Source: Vespula vulgaris (taxonomy: Eukaryota > Arthropoda > Insecta > Hymenoptera > Vespidae). Taken from it: a DNA stretch of 64,000 nucleotides. The position numbers and the translations under genes are program-made. The DNA is taken from NCBI RefSeq assembly GCF_905475345.1, contig NC_066595.1:2071001-2135000 (forward strand). Direction: 5' to 3'. The notes under the pieces are model-generated. The model saw only the letters and a program-made list of their open reading frames with translations, made no database searches and was not told the origin of the DNA. This document shows, piece by piece, positions 11,033 through 22,265 of this stretch. Each line of letters starts with the position of its first letter. Within the stretch, counting starts at the first letter, position 1.

Positions 11033-13887
11033 TTATAAAAGTTTAGGCATTTGCTTCAATGTTGATATATCTAATATCTTACTAGGACAATTGGTCCGAG
11101 ACATTTGTGCATACGGATATTGTTGCGTTATTGGACTATGTTTAATGTTTCCTATTTTCAGATCTGCTTTTGGTGATCCTTCCAGGCACATTACGTTATC
11201 ATCTGCAAAGGGTAGTATTTGTCATCATCTCTGAATTGCTATATTTTGTAGATTACATTTTGAAAAATACAAATCCCTTACCTTCAATTTGTACATTATT
11301 TTTTCCTGGGAGCAATTGATATCTTTCCAGATAACGCATTGTAGCAAATGACAAGTTAGTTCCTTGCATATTACTTAACATAACTTGTTTTAATGATGTA
11401 GATCCCTGTTTTTGTGTTGTTAATTCAGCAAGTTGTTCGTCACTTAAATATTTTAATGCTAATGCTTTCATGTGCATACTTGTATTTGTTTCAGTTATAC
11501 CACTTGTAGCACGAGTAATATTTGCTTGATAGTCCAATCGTGGATAAAATGATGAATCAAATTCTACTCTACAAAAACAATATTATATAATGATATATGT
11601 TATATAAAATAAATAATAATTATATAATAGGATAAATTAAAAATAATATCTTGTTTATAAATAAATCTAGAAAATGCCATAGAAGAATACATACTTTCTT
11701 GTACCATTTTTTTCTCTGGATTCGGGCTTATCCACTAAACTAATACCAAGTTTTCGTAGCTGTTCTAAAGTGGCAACCTTCACAGTATCTAATATTGTTT
11801 TATTTTCAATTTCATCTTGCTCTACATTGTTTCTTGTTTTTATATCTTTTGGATCGCTAGTATCCACAGTAGATGAATTCTGTAAAATTTGATTCACTTG
11901 TCCCAAAACATTATTATAAAAGGTCCATCCAACTTTAGAAGTTCGTTTAATTTTATCACTCTCTTCATCGCTAGAATACTCTTGCATGTCAACGTGAATA
12001 CTTGGTTCAGGTGTTACTGGAGCCATTTCAGTTATTTTAAAATCACCACCACTTAGTACCAAACTATCTTCTACATGCTTATGTGTTTTTGTAAAACCAT
12101 CAGATTTATCACATCTGTTTTCATCCTTTGTTTCTGTGTATTCTTTTGGATTATTAAGTACATCATTCGTTACACAGTGCTCGTAATTATAAGGAGAAAA
12201 TGCTGCATCTTTTGTAAGTCTTTGCATATCTTCTTTTTTTCTTTGTTTCTCTATTGGTGAATATGTTTGCTTCTGTGCATTCATTTTATTAGTATTTTGA
12301 AATATATCTTTATTTGGTTGAGATGATCCATTTATTCTTTCTACGGGAACACTTCGTATGTTTTGAGTATCTACATGATTCCTCTTTTCCTGTAGATCTT
12401 TCATCGAACAACTTACATTAAAATTACTACTCTGTGGTTGACTAGAAGATAAATAACTTTCAGAATCTTCAACTATATTTTCCAACTGTCCAACGGGAAG
12501 TCTTGCAAAACAATTTTTATTTCTTTTTAATGTTTCACAAGTCTCCTGCAAATGTTTATTATTTTGTCTGTTTATGACATCATTCTGTATCTCATCCTTT
12601 TGAAGATTTTCATAGTCCACTACAATAGGATTATTTTGAACCGTAAATTCAAAGCTTGTCATAACGCCAATAGATACTTGTTGTTCCATTACACCTTTCT
12701 CTGCATGTTGCTCTGATAGAATAAGTTCTGGTTGATTTCTAATTCTAATATCTTTACTATTTTCTAAATTTCTTTCTATAACAGAGGTACTTTGACAGGC
12801 ATTTCTTTTAACTTTTTGATTTTGGGTTGTTTGATAATTGGAAGTATCTATAGTTCCTGCATGAATGTACCCATTTTGTTGTACTGTTTGAGTTGAACAA
12901 ACACATTTCTTTTTGTCCATTAAAATATCTTTCTGCATTTTTAAAAGATTATCTACTTGTGATTGTAAAGACTGAATCTGTTCGCTTTGTGTATTCACTA
13001 GTTGCAATAAATTTTTTATTGTTTCATGATTATCTGTATTATGATGGTGCATTGGATAAAAAGGTGGAAAAGGATATGTGCTCATATCAAAATATGGATA
13101 TGGATAGCTTGGATGTGACATTGGTGGAAATTTATTGTTAGAAAATACATTTGGAGCAGTTAAATTATGCACATGTGGATGATTCTCCGCATTGACCTGT
13201 GTTTGCACACAATTTTGAAGAACTAAATCTTTTTTACTTGCAGGAGCATAAGGTGTATTTGTGTTATGATTATGACGATCATTACAAGTATTCAAATTTT
13301 CTTTAGAATTATTTAATAGTCTTATTCTCTCATTATAGTCTGAATAATCTTTACTAGGATTATTTGATGTCACACATTTGGTATTAGACGGATAATTATG
13401 TGGCGCACACGATCTTACATGATCTTGTTCTCTTTTATGAACATGTACATCTTTTTTTAAGATTCTATTGCCATTACCGCACGAATCGTTACTTCTACCG
13501 ATACTTTGTATAGAGGTTACAGGGTTATGTGTATAATCATGTTGAACTTTATGTGAATTGCTAATCTCATCAACCTTATAATTAGGAGTTTTAGAAAAAT
13601 TATACTCTCTCCAAGAAGCATACGATGCATGCTTGTTAAAAGAAGGAGAAGCAGAGACGTCAGACTTCACATTCCTATTCTCTGAAGGTTTATCAAAAAT
13701 AAGTGATACTTCTGGCACCGATGAAACTGCAAAATTCTACATACGACATGTTTTATCTATTTATATAAAGTTTTGAAGAAAGATTAAAGTTACAATATGA
13801 AAATGGATGTACCTCAACTTTCGTTGTAGGCTTAGGTGTAATTCTCGGCTCAAATTCTTCCGCATCATTATTAAATTGACCTTGCAT
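11033..13887 (-). CDS. ana2: STIL/Ana2 centriole duplication factor
   Basis: Four exons (13887-13813, 13736-11695, 11568-11282, 11202-11033) give 857 residues. STIL/Ana2 is recruited and phosphorylated by Plk4 and then binds Sas-6 to start the new centriole. Three family hallmarks are visible in order. A PRxxPxP-type motif (PRITPKP, residues 14-20) matches the Sas-4/CPAP-binding motif. A single central coiled coil (about residues 255-292, containing SEQIQSLQSQVDNLLKMQK) corresponds to the oligomerising, Plk4-binding helix. A C-terminal STAN-type region (about 730-790, containing LSFATMRYLERYQLLP) corresponds to the Sas-6-binding part. The rest is low-complexity, Asn-rich and probably disordered. 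The large N-terminal domain of vertebrate STIL is absent, as in Drosophila Ana2. An E2F-like site lies about 170 bp upstream of the ATG. Confidence 0.9.
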
Positions 13888-14055
13888 ATCTTAATCGTTT
13901 ACAGCAACAATATAAAATAATTCAAGTAACACTTCTTTCTTCAATTTTTACGATAACATATATCGCGTAAAAAATATTTCAAAGTATTCAAATAACGTTC
14001 ACTCGACAACGCCACACCACTACGATATTGAAATTTCACTATCAGGAAATTAATA

Positions 14056-14067
14056 TCCCGCGCGAAA
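14056..14067 (-). promoter_or_regulatory. E2F-like site upstream of STIL
   Basis: TCCCGCGCGAAA contains TTTCGCGC on the minus strand, an exact match to the E2F/DP consensus TTTSGCGC, 170 bp upstream of the STIL start codon. Regulation of a centriole duplication gene by E2F would be expected from the cell-cycle role, but binding is inferred from the motif only. Confidence 0.5.
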
Positions 14068-15401
14068 TCGTTTTACTTTATAGCTTCAACGTGATTGGTA
14101 GATAGATCAATTTAACTCCAGGCGAATAAGAATTTCTTTTTTGAATTTCGAAACAAATTACATTAAAAATTTAATATGATAACGATCGAACGTTATTAAA
14201 ATTTTTATCCCTATATCGATATCACAAATTTATAAATTTATTAATTGAATCCATTTACCGATGACGATGAAAAATTTAACATAAAAAACAAACCATACAT
14301 ACTTATCGAGAGAGAACATATTATAGTATTTAAACTAGTTGAAAATATTGTTATATAAATAAATCTGCTTAAAAAAAAAAAAAAAAAAAAAAGTAAGAAA
14401 AAGAAAGAATGCCATGCTACGAAATCAATGTTAGTTAATCGTATGATCGATTATATTCAACCAATAACGTATACAATATAGAAGAATGTATGGGATGAAT
14501 CACGTCTAAATATTCTCTGATAGGTAGATAATGTCGAATGGTCGAAAATAAATGTAAATTCCCTAAATAAGAAACGTTGGTTTGTCCCTTGATTGACCAA
14601 CAATATTCCGATTATCCGTTTACATATCATGTGACCTTTTCTCATTTATGCAAACCTCAGTAATATTTTGCTCACGATCTCACTGCAAAACAATAACAAA
14701 CCCTTGTCTGAGGAGCTTGCGAACGTATTATTTTCTTAAGTGTATGGACCATATTAGGTGTCAGGAGAGTTTATTATTTCTTTCTATACGCTGTATTTTT
14801 GGTTAAGAAAAATACAGATTTCATTTGGAAAAGGAAAATGTACATCTACTTGCGATGTTGTCGGTTATAGAAGAAAATACTTGCTGACGAAAGTCATGGT
14901 CATCGTGCGTGGATATCGTAAATGTAGAGGGTCCAGTATGTAAACCGATCAACTAGACATTCGTGTAGACTGTCTAATAGACTGTGTAAACCAGTGTTCG
15001 GGATTATTATATACGCAATGTTTGATATTATCGAAAATTTGTGAATTTAAAGAACTTTACGCACGAATATTTACATCGTAAAGTGTGATTAATCCGCGCG
15101 TCCCGACCACGCGTGTTTAGACATGCGCTTCTTATACTAATTGAATTTAACGAAAGAATGTTTTTACACAGATGTTTGCATTAAGCTTTTTCCTTTCTGT
15201 TTTTTTTTTCCCCTTTACGAAAGATCGATTAAATAAGTGAAATATTCAAGTGATTTAATAACAATATTATATATTCTCTTTTAATCCTCTACTCAAATGT
15301 GAAAGAACTACCATTGTTTCTGTGTATATAAATAAACGAAACAACAGGCTCGAGTAACGTAGGTATCTATTGTTTATACTATATTTACATATATACATAC
15401 A

Positions 15402-15454
15402 TGCGCGCGTGCGCGCGCGCACGCACACACACAGTACACACACATATATATATA
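15402..15454. repeat. Compound (GC)n(CA)n(TA)n tract
   Basis: A run of alternating purine and pyrimidine: GC/GT steps, then CA steps, then TA steps, seen directly. It lies about 70 bp upstream of the REPTOR start codon, in the 5' UTR or an upstream intron. Confidence 0.85.
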
Positions 15455-15524
15455 GACATGATCATCTGAAGAGTTTAAAGTTTCTACAAATGCAAAACAT
15501 TTATGTTGGTACAGTGAAACATAC

Positions 15525-17714
15525 ATGGTTTCGCAAATGGGAGATATTAGTTATCCAGAACTTTTATTGGATATTAAAGATAACACAATGGATAGTATAG
15601 TAAAACATGAGCCTCCACAAGAAATGGGTCCATCTTCTGCCTCCGTTCCAATACCTGGAGGACATAGAGGAACAAGAGGTATATACGACCAATTTTCTCC
15701 TTCGCCTCTTCAAACATCTACTTGGAGTAATAGGCCGGAGCATGTTGAATCTCCTTTCAAAATGGATCCAGATCAATTGGATATATCTTTTAAAATGGAT
15801 GATGATGATATATTCCAAGTTGATAAAGCAGATCTTATACAAGGACCTACACTTGCTGAATTAAATGCCAATGATGATACACTTCTAGGAGATTTAAATT
15901 TTGATGATTTACTATTGCCAGAGGAATACATTCAACCGTTAAGGATCGGACCCAATGTCATTGCTTCCGGTGGTTCTTTGTTTAATAATAGTGGATCAGG
16001 ATTTGCATCCAGTAGCTTTCCACAAACTGGAACTGCGTTCAGAAGTTGTCCAACATATACAACTACTAGTGGATTTACATTGAATAGAGAAATAAATATA
16101 ACGGATAATTTTGAAGGTGTCAGTCCACCTGTTTTTACCAGTCCAGGAACTAGCAATGTTGCAGGTGCGCATAGATTTTTTGTTTTATCATTTTTGCTTT
16201 AATTTACATTCGTTATTCATTTTTCACATAATTGTTATTATGATACTTCATAGGTAGTTCTACGGCAAGTTCTTCGACTTCTCCTCATACAGCAACAAGA
16301 TCAACTGGCCCGTCTACTCTCCACGAGTTATTAATGAAACGAAACGAAAGTTCGTTTAATACTCCAGTAACTAGCCAAATTGATACAGCGTCTGGTATGA
16401 GTGGTAAACCTAAAGTTTCTAGGCTCTCTATGTCTGCACCAACACAATCCATGGGATTAGAACAAATTTGGGCTCATAGAGAACCACGACAACATCTCTT
16501 AAGTACTGGCAGTCTTAGTTTAGTTGAAGCAGGATCTACGAGTAGTTTAAGCACTGGTGGTGCTCTTAGTCCAGACCCACTTTGTTATTTAGATCCCCTT
16601 AGTCACGATGAAGGATACGAAGACAGTGATGATGACAGTGATCATTACGATGATTACAGCAGTGATAATGGTATTCAAACATATATTAAAATATATCTCG
16701 TGCTATATTACAAAAAAAAAGAAAATAAAAAATAAAAAAAAAACAAAGAAAACATACTTTTTTTTTCCATAATTTGTAAGAAATATAACGAAATGATTTT
16801 GTTACAGATACTGGTGGTAGTGATGGAGAAGACCAAAGTAATGTTAGTCTAGGAGGTGATACAGCAGACATAGGAAGAGAGAGTAGACATAGTAAAAAAG
16901 AAAGATACTTTTGGCAATATAATGTTCAAGCCAAGGGTCCAAAAGGTCAACGTTTAGTTGCGAGAACACGACTGGAAGATCCTCACGTTTTGAACGAAGC
17001 TACGGATCCTGTATTCAGTCCTCATTGTGCTCTCAGAGGAATCAAGCACAGTGGTAAAGCACGTAAAGGAGATGGCAATGATCTTACTCCAAATCCACGA
17101 AAACTTTTTAGCATTGGAAAAGAATTAGATAAGCTCTCGCGCGTTATAAACGATATGACCCCTGTTTCTGAACTGCCTTTCACAGCAAGGCCTAAAACGC
17201 GGAAAGAAAAAAATAAATTAGCATCGCGCGCATGTCGTCTTAAGAAAAAAGCTCAACATGAAGCTAACAAAATAAAGTTACATGGTCTTGAACAAGAGCA
17301 CAGTTGAGTAAAGATAGTTCTGATTTATTTAAAGTATATATAAGCTTCGCTTTGTTTATACATGTGTATATGTGTATACAAACATAAATGTAATGATTAC
17401 TTTGAATGACACGATTTTTTATCATAGGACGATTGATCCAAGGTATATCACAAGCAAAACAAACTTTAGCCGCTAAACTAACGGAACCTAATCCTGAAAA
17501 TCAGGAAGAACTAACAAGACAAATGGAAAAATATTGCAAATTGGCCACCAGTTAGTATAACTCAACATAATTATATACATAAAAATATTGATATCCTAAT
17601 ATCATATTTCCTATTACAGAGATACGCATAGCAAATCACTCTACAGAATTTGTCAATAAAGTGTTAGACAAGGTCAAAGCAGGAGTGCCTGATGGTGGCA
17701 TTGATGATTTTTAA
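15525..17714 (+). CDS. REPTOR: REPTOR/CREBRF bZIP transcription factor
   Basis: Five exons (15525-16164, 16254-16670, 16808-17302, 17428-17550, 17620-17714) give 589 residues. The family is CREBRF in vertebrates and REPTOR in Drosophila, where it is held in the cytoplasm by TORC1 phosphorylation and drives the starvation transcriptional response when TORC1 is off. The N-terminal third has two SFKMD/SPFKMD-type repeats and an acidic, hydrophobic stretch (LLGDLNFDDLLLPEE) typical of an activation domain. A Ser/Asp-rich acidic block closes exon 2. The basic region (KNKLASRACRLKKKAQ, about 485-502) is followed by the leucine-zipper-like helix spread over the last three exons. The start was taken at the first in-frame ATG (15525); a second in-frame ATG four codons later, beginning MGDISYPELL, is equally possible. 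The next gene on the same strand is PPP1R2, 1.25 kb downstream. Confidence 0.93.
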
Positions 17715-18962
17715 TATAAACGAATCTTTTTTTTTACATCAACTTTATGTTTATACTTATGTACAGAAGATTGAGAGAAAGAGAGAGCGAGAGCGAGAGC
17801 GAGCGAGAAATTATGCTTTTACATTAAAACAGCTTCATTTTGTTTTTGTGAAAATGCGCTAAGGAACTATTGTTAATTTATTGATTAATGTGAATAAATA
17901 TAATCGTTATATTATAATTACAGGTAGAAATTCATATTCTTAAGGAAATCGCAGAACCGACAATTTTGTGTACTCAGCTTTTATAATATGATACTATCTT
18001 CATTTTGTTAAAGACTGTGTTCTTTGTTATTGTATATAGTATTGGTTCAACTGTACATACTATTTTTTTAATCTTAATCAAGCAGGAACGATGTACCTTA
18101 TTTATGCAGTAAAACTGACCACTCAATGAAATACCCTGTAATAAAATTCTTTTATTCTCTGTAGTAGTAGAATATAACTATTTTACTTCCTATATTTGTA
18201 AATTTGATCACGTAAATACATCTTTCGTGTATATATGCGTACACACATATAGGACGTTTTAGAAAAAAGCAATAGTTTATCAATAGTTATCATATAACAG
18301 AGCATGAAAGCGTATGTTTACATCTTTATGAAAATTGTAGAAAAAAAGAAAAAACAAAACGAGGAAACTCATCTTCGTCGCTCTCTTTCTTTAAAGGAAA
18401 AGGATAGTTATGAATAATGTCGATAACATAATCTCTACAATATATTATATAATCAAAGAATTATATTATCCTTTTCATGTATTAAATTAGCTAGATATTA
18501 TTATTAAATCTTATCTGTAATCTTGTTCGTTGATATTCATGAAAAAAAAAATATTATCGATCAGGTAACAATCGAATGACTTTTCTATGAGACAAAATGT
18601 ATTCTTGGATTATTTTTTTATCTGAAAGCTACATAATAGCTTTAATAAAAAAAATCATTGTGTAATAAACAAATGATCTTAGAGCGTTGTTTGTTTCAAG
18701 AATGATTTCTATTGGTTCATTCTTATCGTTTGAATATTGCTGAAAAATGATTGGTCGAGTATTATAGCATTAAACATTTGCTGCGTAAAACTATTATATA
18801 TTTTAATCACGGTAGAATGACGATAAAGCAGAAACAGTTCTAGTATTTGTGCGTGTATATGCGGTGTATACGGAGTGAGGTTATTTGGTGCGAATCAAAT
18901 TTCAAAGTGACTATGCCGATTATGCGAAAAATACCGTAAGTGATTATTTCTATTCAAAAATA
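17715..18962. other. REPTOR 3' UTR and PPP1R2 promoter/5' UTR
   Basis: AT-rich DNA with several AATAAA signals after the REPTOR stop (for example near 17894 and 18140). A GA-rich run lies at 17771-17808. The start region of PPP1R2 begins around 18800. No coding sequence is seen. Confidence 0.6.
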
Positions 18963-20476
18963 ATGGCAGAAAATCTGTCCAAACGGCCTTCCAAAGGAAT
19001 CTTGAAAACGTCCAGTAGCTTCGATAATCCAGAAGCGCCTAGGTAATCATTTATTATATTGTACATTTATATCGTCACTTAGTAAAATTAAAACGATGAT
19101 CTCACAGAAAATTTTCTTTGCATGACTAGAACGAACGGAACAAGTTTACATTGTATATACATATTATACACATTTAATATTCTCGTTCAAATTTGAAATA
19201 CAGCGAAAGAATGAATATTCAATAATTAAATGTTAAAAATAATGATATTACAAAAGAATGACGTATTTTGTATATTTCGTTTATAGTTGATATATACATC
19301 TTTTAAATTAGAATCACCGAAATTGAATGCTGTGACTGTGCTAGTTTATTAAAAAATATACTGCGTTATATAAATCCGTAAATTATTTAATCGATATAAT
19401 AATACATAGTAAATAATAATAAATATATAGCATGTACGAGTAGAGCATCCTTGAATTTATTATATCACAAAAAATACTTTGTGTATATATATTTTACATA
19501 TATATTATAATATATAATATATTATATAATATATTTATTTTATATATATATATACATATATAATCATTATCTTGTTTTTATAAAATTTAATAGGATTAGA
19601 ATATTCGTATATCATTTTTTATTTTGCTTTCGTAGACCAAATAAAGAAACAAAATGGGATGAAATGAATATTATTGCAACTCTTCATCCGCCTGAAAAAG
19701 ATTATGGCCATATGAAAATAGATGAACCTAAAACCCCATATAATTATGAAGGCCTTGGCAGTGAACATGAATTCGATGAATTAGACTCTGTTGCCATTGC
19801 GGCTAAGTGAGTATTCAATTGGTATATGTGTGTGTGTAGATCATTTAAATGTATTGCTATTACTATAAAATAGTTAATTATTAATAAAAGTATAATATAT
19901 TTTATAAATATAATATATTTTATATCTTATGTAATTATTAAATTTTTATTAATTTAAGATAATTAATTCAAATTAGAAATTTTCCAAAATTGTTTATAAA
20001 AATTTAGATTAGCTGAAGGTACTAAAGCAAAAGTTTTCGAAGAGCAAAGTGAAGAAGATGAGGATGAAGAGGATGAAGAAACACCAGAGGAAAGAGGTGA
20101 AGCAATCGTTTTAAAATCTTTTTACAAAATTTATTTAATAAAGGAATATTAATGAAGGAATATTACCAAAGATAATAAGAATGTATAACTCATTTGAAAG
20201 GAAAAAATTGTTAATTTTCATTATTTCCATTTTGCAAAATAATTTGCTTTACTTATAGAAAAAAGGAAAGCATTTGAAGCAAAAAGAAAAGGTCATTATC
20301 GCGAATGGCATGCTGTTCAATTAGCACGTAAACAGCTTTTGGAACAAGATGAAGATGAAGACGAGGAGGATGAAGTGGAAAATAAAATTGACAGTGACAC
20401 ATCATCGGGAGAAGAGAGTGCATTTAAAACACGTTTTAAATGCATGCCGTCCTGTAAGAGAAGGGAAAACAAATAA
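18963..20476 (+). CDS. Protein phosphatase 1 inhibitor-2 (PPP1R2/I-2)
   Basis: Four exons (18963-19042, 19636-19806, 20008-20096, 20259-20476) give 185 residues, close to the usual I-2 length of about 200. I-2 is an intrinsically disordered regulator that binds PP1 catalytic subunit at three places. All three are visible: the KGILK site (residues 11-15), the KWDEMNI segment with the RVxF-like contact (33-39), and the HYRE helix (about 126-129) that occupies the active site, in a GHYREWHAVQLARKQLL context. TPY in KTPYNYEG corresponds to the PXTP-type GSK3 phosphorylation site of vertebrate I-2 (T72 region). Two Asp/Glu-rich acidic blocks flank the inhibitory helix. The C-terminal tail is unusual in being basic and Cys-containing (MPSCKRRENK). 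Confidence 0.93.
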
Positions 20477-20681
20477 ATAATAAACAAGTCTTTAGTAATC
20501 CAATTTTATATCATAGATAGTTCTATGTCATCATTTGTAAATAAATATAACAGACTTTTATAATTTCTTAGTTTCAGTATGTTACTGATTAGTTACATCT
20601 TTTAATTTATATTAAAATTCTATTAAGACTCATTATTATTTGATAACTCTTTACATATTTGTTTTATATTAATTATATTTG

Positions 20682-20687
<6 letters not shown>

Positions 20688-20728
<41 letters not shown>
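20688..20728. repeat. (TA)n microsatellite
   Basis: About twenty TA units in the PPP1R2 3' flank. Confidence 0.9.
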
Positions 20729-20730
<2 letters not shown>

Positions 20731-21540
20731 CAGTGTATGACTACTATTATAAATTAGGCATTTTCATGGTAATAATTTTGTATATATGTACAATTGAAAT
20801 TATAATTTGAATTGCCATGCATTTAAAAGGACTCATATTTATTAGAATATTATATTTTTGGTTTTTTTTTATGTTACTGTGCATAATAGAAATAATATAA
20901 CATTGCATCATTGTAATTAAATTACATTTAACAACCATTACCAACCTCGTGTCAAGATTAGTACAAATTTACGTGTGCAGTATTGAATAGAAAGGAATAC
21001 ACAAATTTTGAGAAGAATGCAGTTAAACTTAATCAAGTATTCCATACTATAATGATTATAATCGTTCTTATATATACTAAATAGACATAAGCCATTGAAT
21101 GTAACAATGGACTGAAATATGTAATTAGAAGTAACGTATTAAACGTAGCATAGCTTAAAAAAAGGTATATGATTGTGACTAATCAAAGAAAGTGTATGCA
21201 TATATATTAGAGTTGCCATTCCTTTTGAAGTCAAATAACAATATATTGTACAATATATCCGTCTGATAATTAGATACATTTTTATTACAGTGATAGAAAT
21301 CAATAAAGATTCTGATAATATATCTTTTACATTAGATTTTAATTATTTCCATAAACGAAAGTGAATTTGATGAAAGTTGCGCGGAACTATTACAAATAAA
21401 CTTTAAGCTATTTTCTAGTATGCTTATTAACTATATTAATAATTGCCATGCATAGGAAACAAAAGATGTATTATCCAAAGATAAATAAATTAATTATCAA
21501 TTAATCATTCTTATCTTTTTATTGAATTTTATTACATTTA

Positions 21541-21551
21541 ATATATACATA

Positions 21552-21601
<50 letters not shown>
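21541..21601. repeat. (TA)n microsatellite
   Basis: About 60 bases of TA repeats with two interruptions, in the convergent spacer. Confidence 0.9.
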
Positions 21602-21602
<1 letters not shown>

Positions 21603-22265
21603 TACTTTTTTTATGCTACAGTTATATTAAAAGCAAAAAAAAAATGCAATTAGTGATCTAATAACATGTCGCAATTTATGTGTAAATTAAGAAAAAACTC
21701 AATTTTAGTTGTTAATACTTCCTAAAAAATATTTCTTTTGCAAAACTGCCATTATACCAGATAACAAGAAAATTATATTAATTACAAAGAAATTCATTGG
21801 GAATATATTGTAAAAGAAATTGAAAAAATTTCATAAATTCTTCAAAACGTGTAGTAAACAATTTTTTCAGAACGTGTACATAAAACTATAATAATAAAAT
21901 TTTATTGATTCAATGAAATTATGTACAAAAGCTTTGTAGTCATAGTATAATAAAATTGGATAAAGATCGACAAATGAGATTTTTTAAGCACAATATTATT
22001 AACATAACAATGATTATTAATACATTTATAAGATAAAACAGTCAGCAATAAAAGAAGATATATTACAGTGCTGAACATTTCTATTACTGTTTCATGATTA
22101 TATAGAAAATAGTAATCCAACATTCGAATAAATGTCCGAATTTTCTATGTTACAATTAATCAATTAATATAAATTGAAAAAATGTCGTATGTGTGTGATC
22201 TTTCATAGTGCCACATTATTCAACTATAATTATCTAGATGTCACAATATATGTACATAATTGTTT

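Larger units (their letters stand above)
13888..15524. other. Shared 5' region of STIL and REPTOR (head-to-head)
   Basis: This 1.6 kb separates the two start codons and must hold both promoters and 5' UTRs, and probably REPTOR 5' non-coding exons. It contains an E2F-like site near STIL, a poly(A) run of about 20 at 14370-14391, and a GC/CA/TA tract at 15402-15454. A possible acceptor (TTGGTACAG) ends near 15513, just before the REPTOR start. No coding sequence is supported. Confidence 0.6.
20477..22265. other. Convergent intergenic region, PPP1R2 to Sara
   Basis: Both flanking genes end here, so this is 3' UTR and spacer. It contains two long TA microsatellites (20688-20728 and 21541-21601). 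Short open frames (20747-20944, 21902-22123) are low-complexity and unsupported. Confidence 0.6.
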
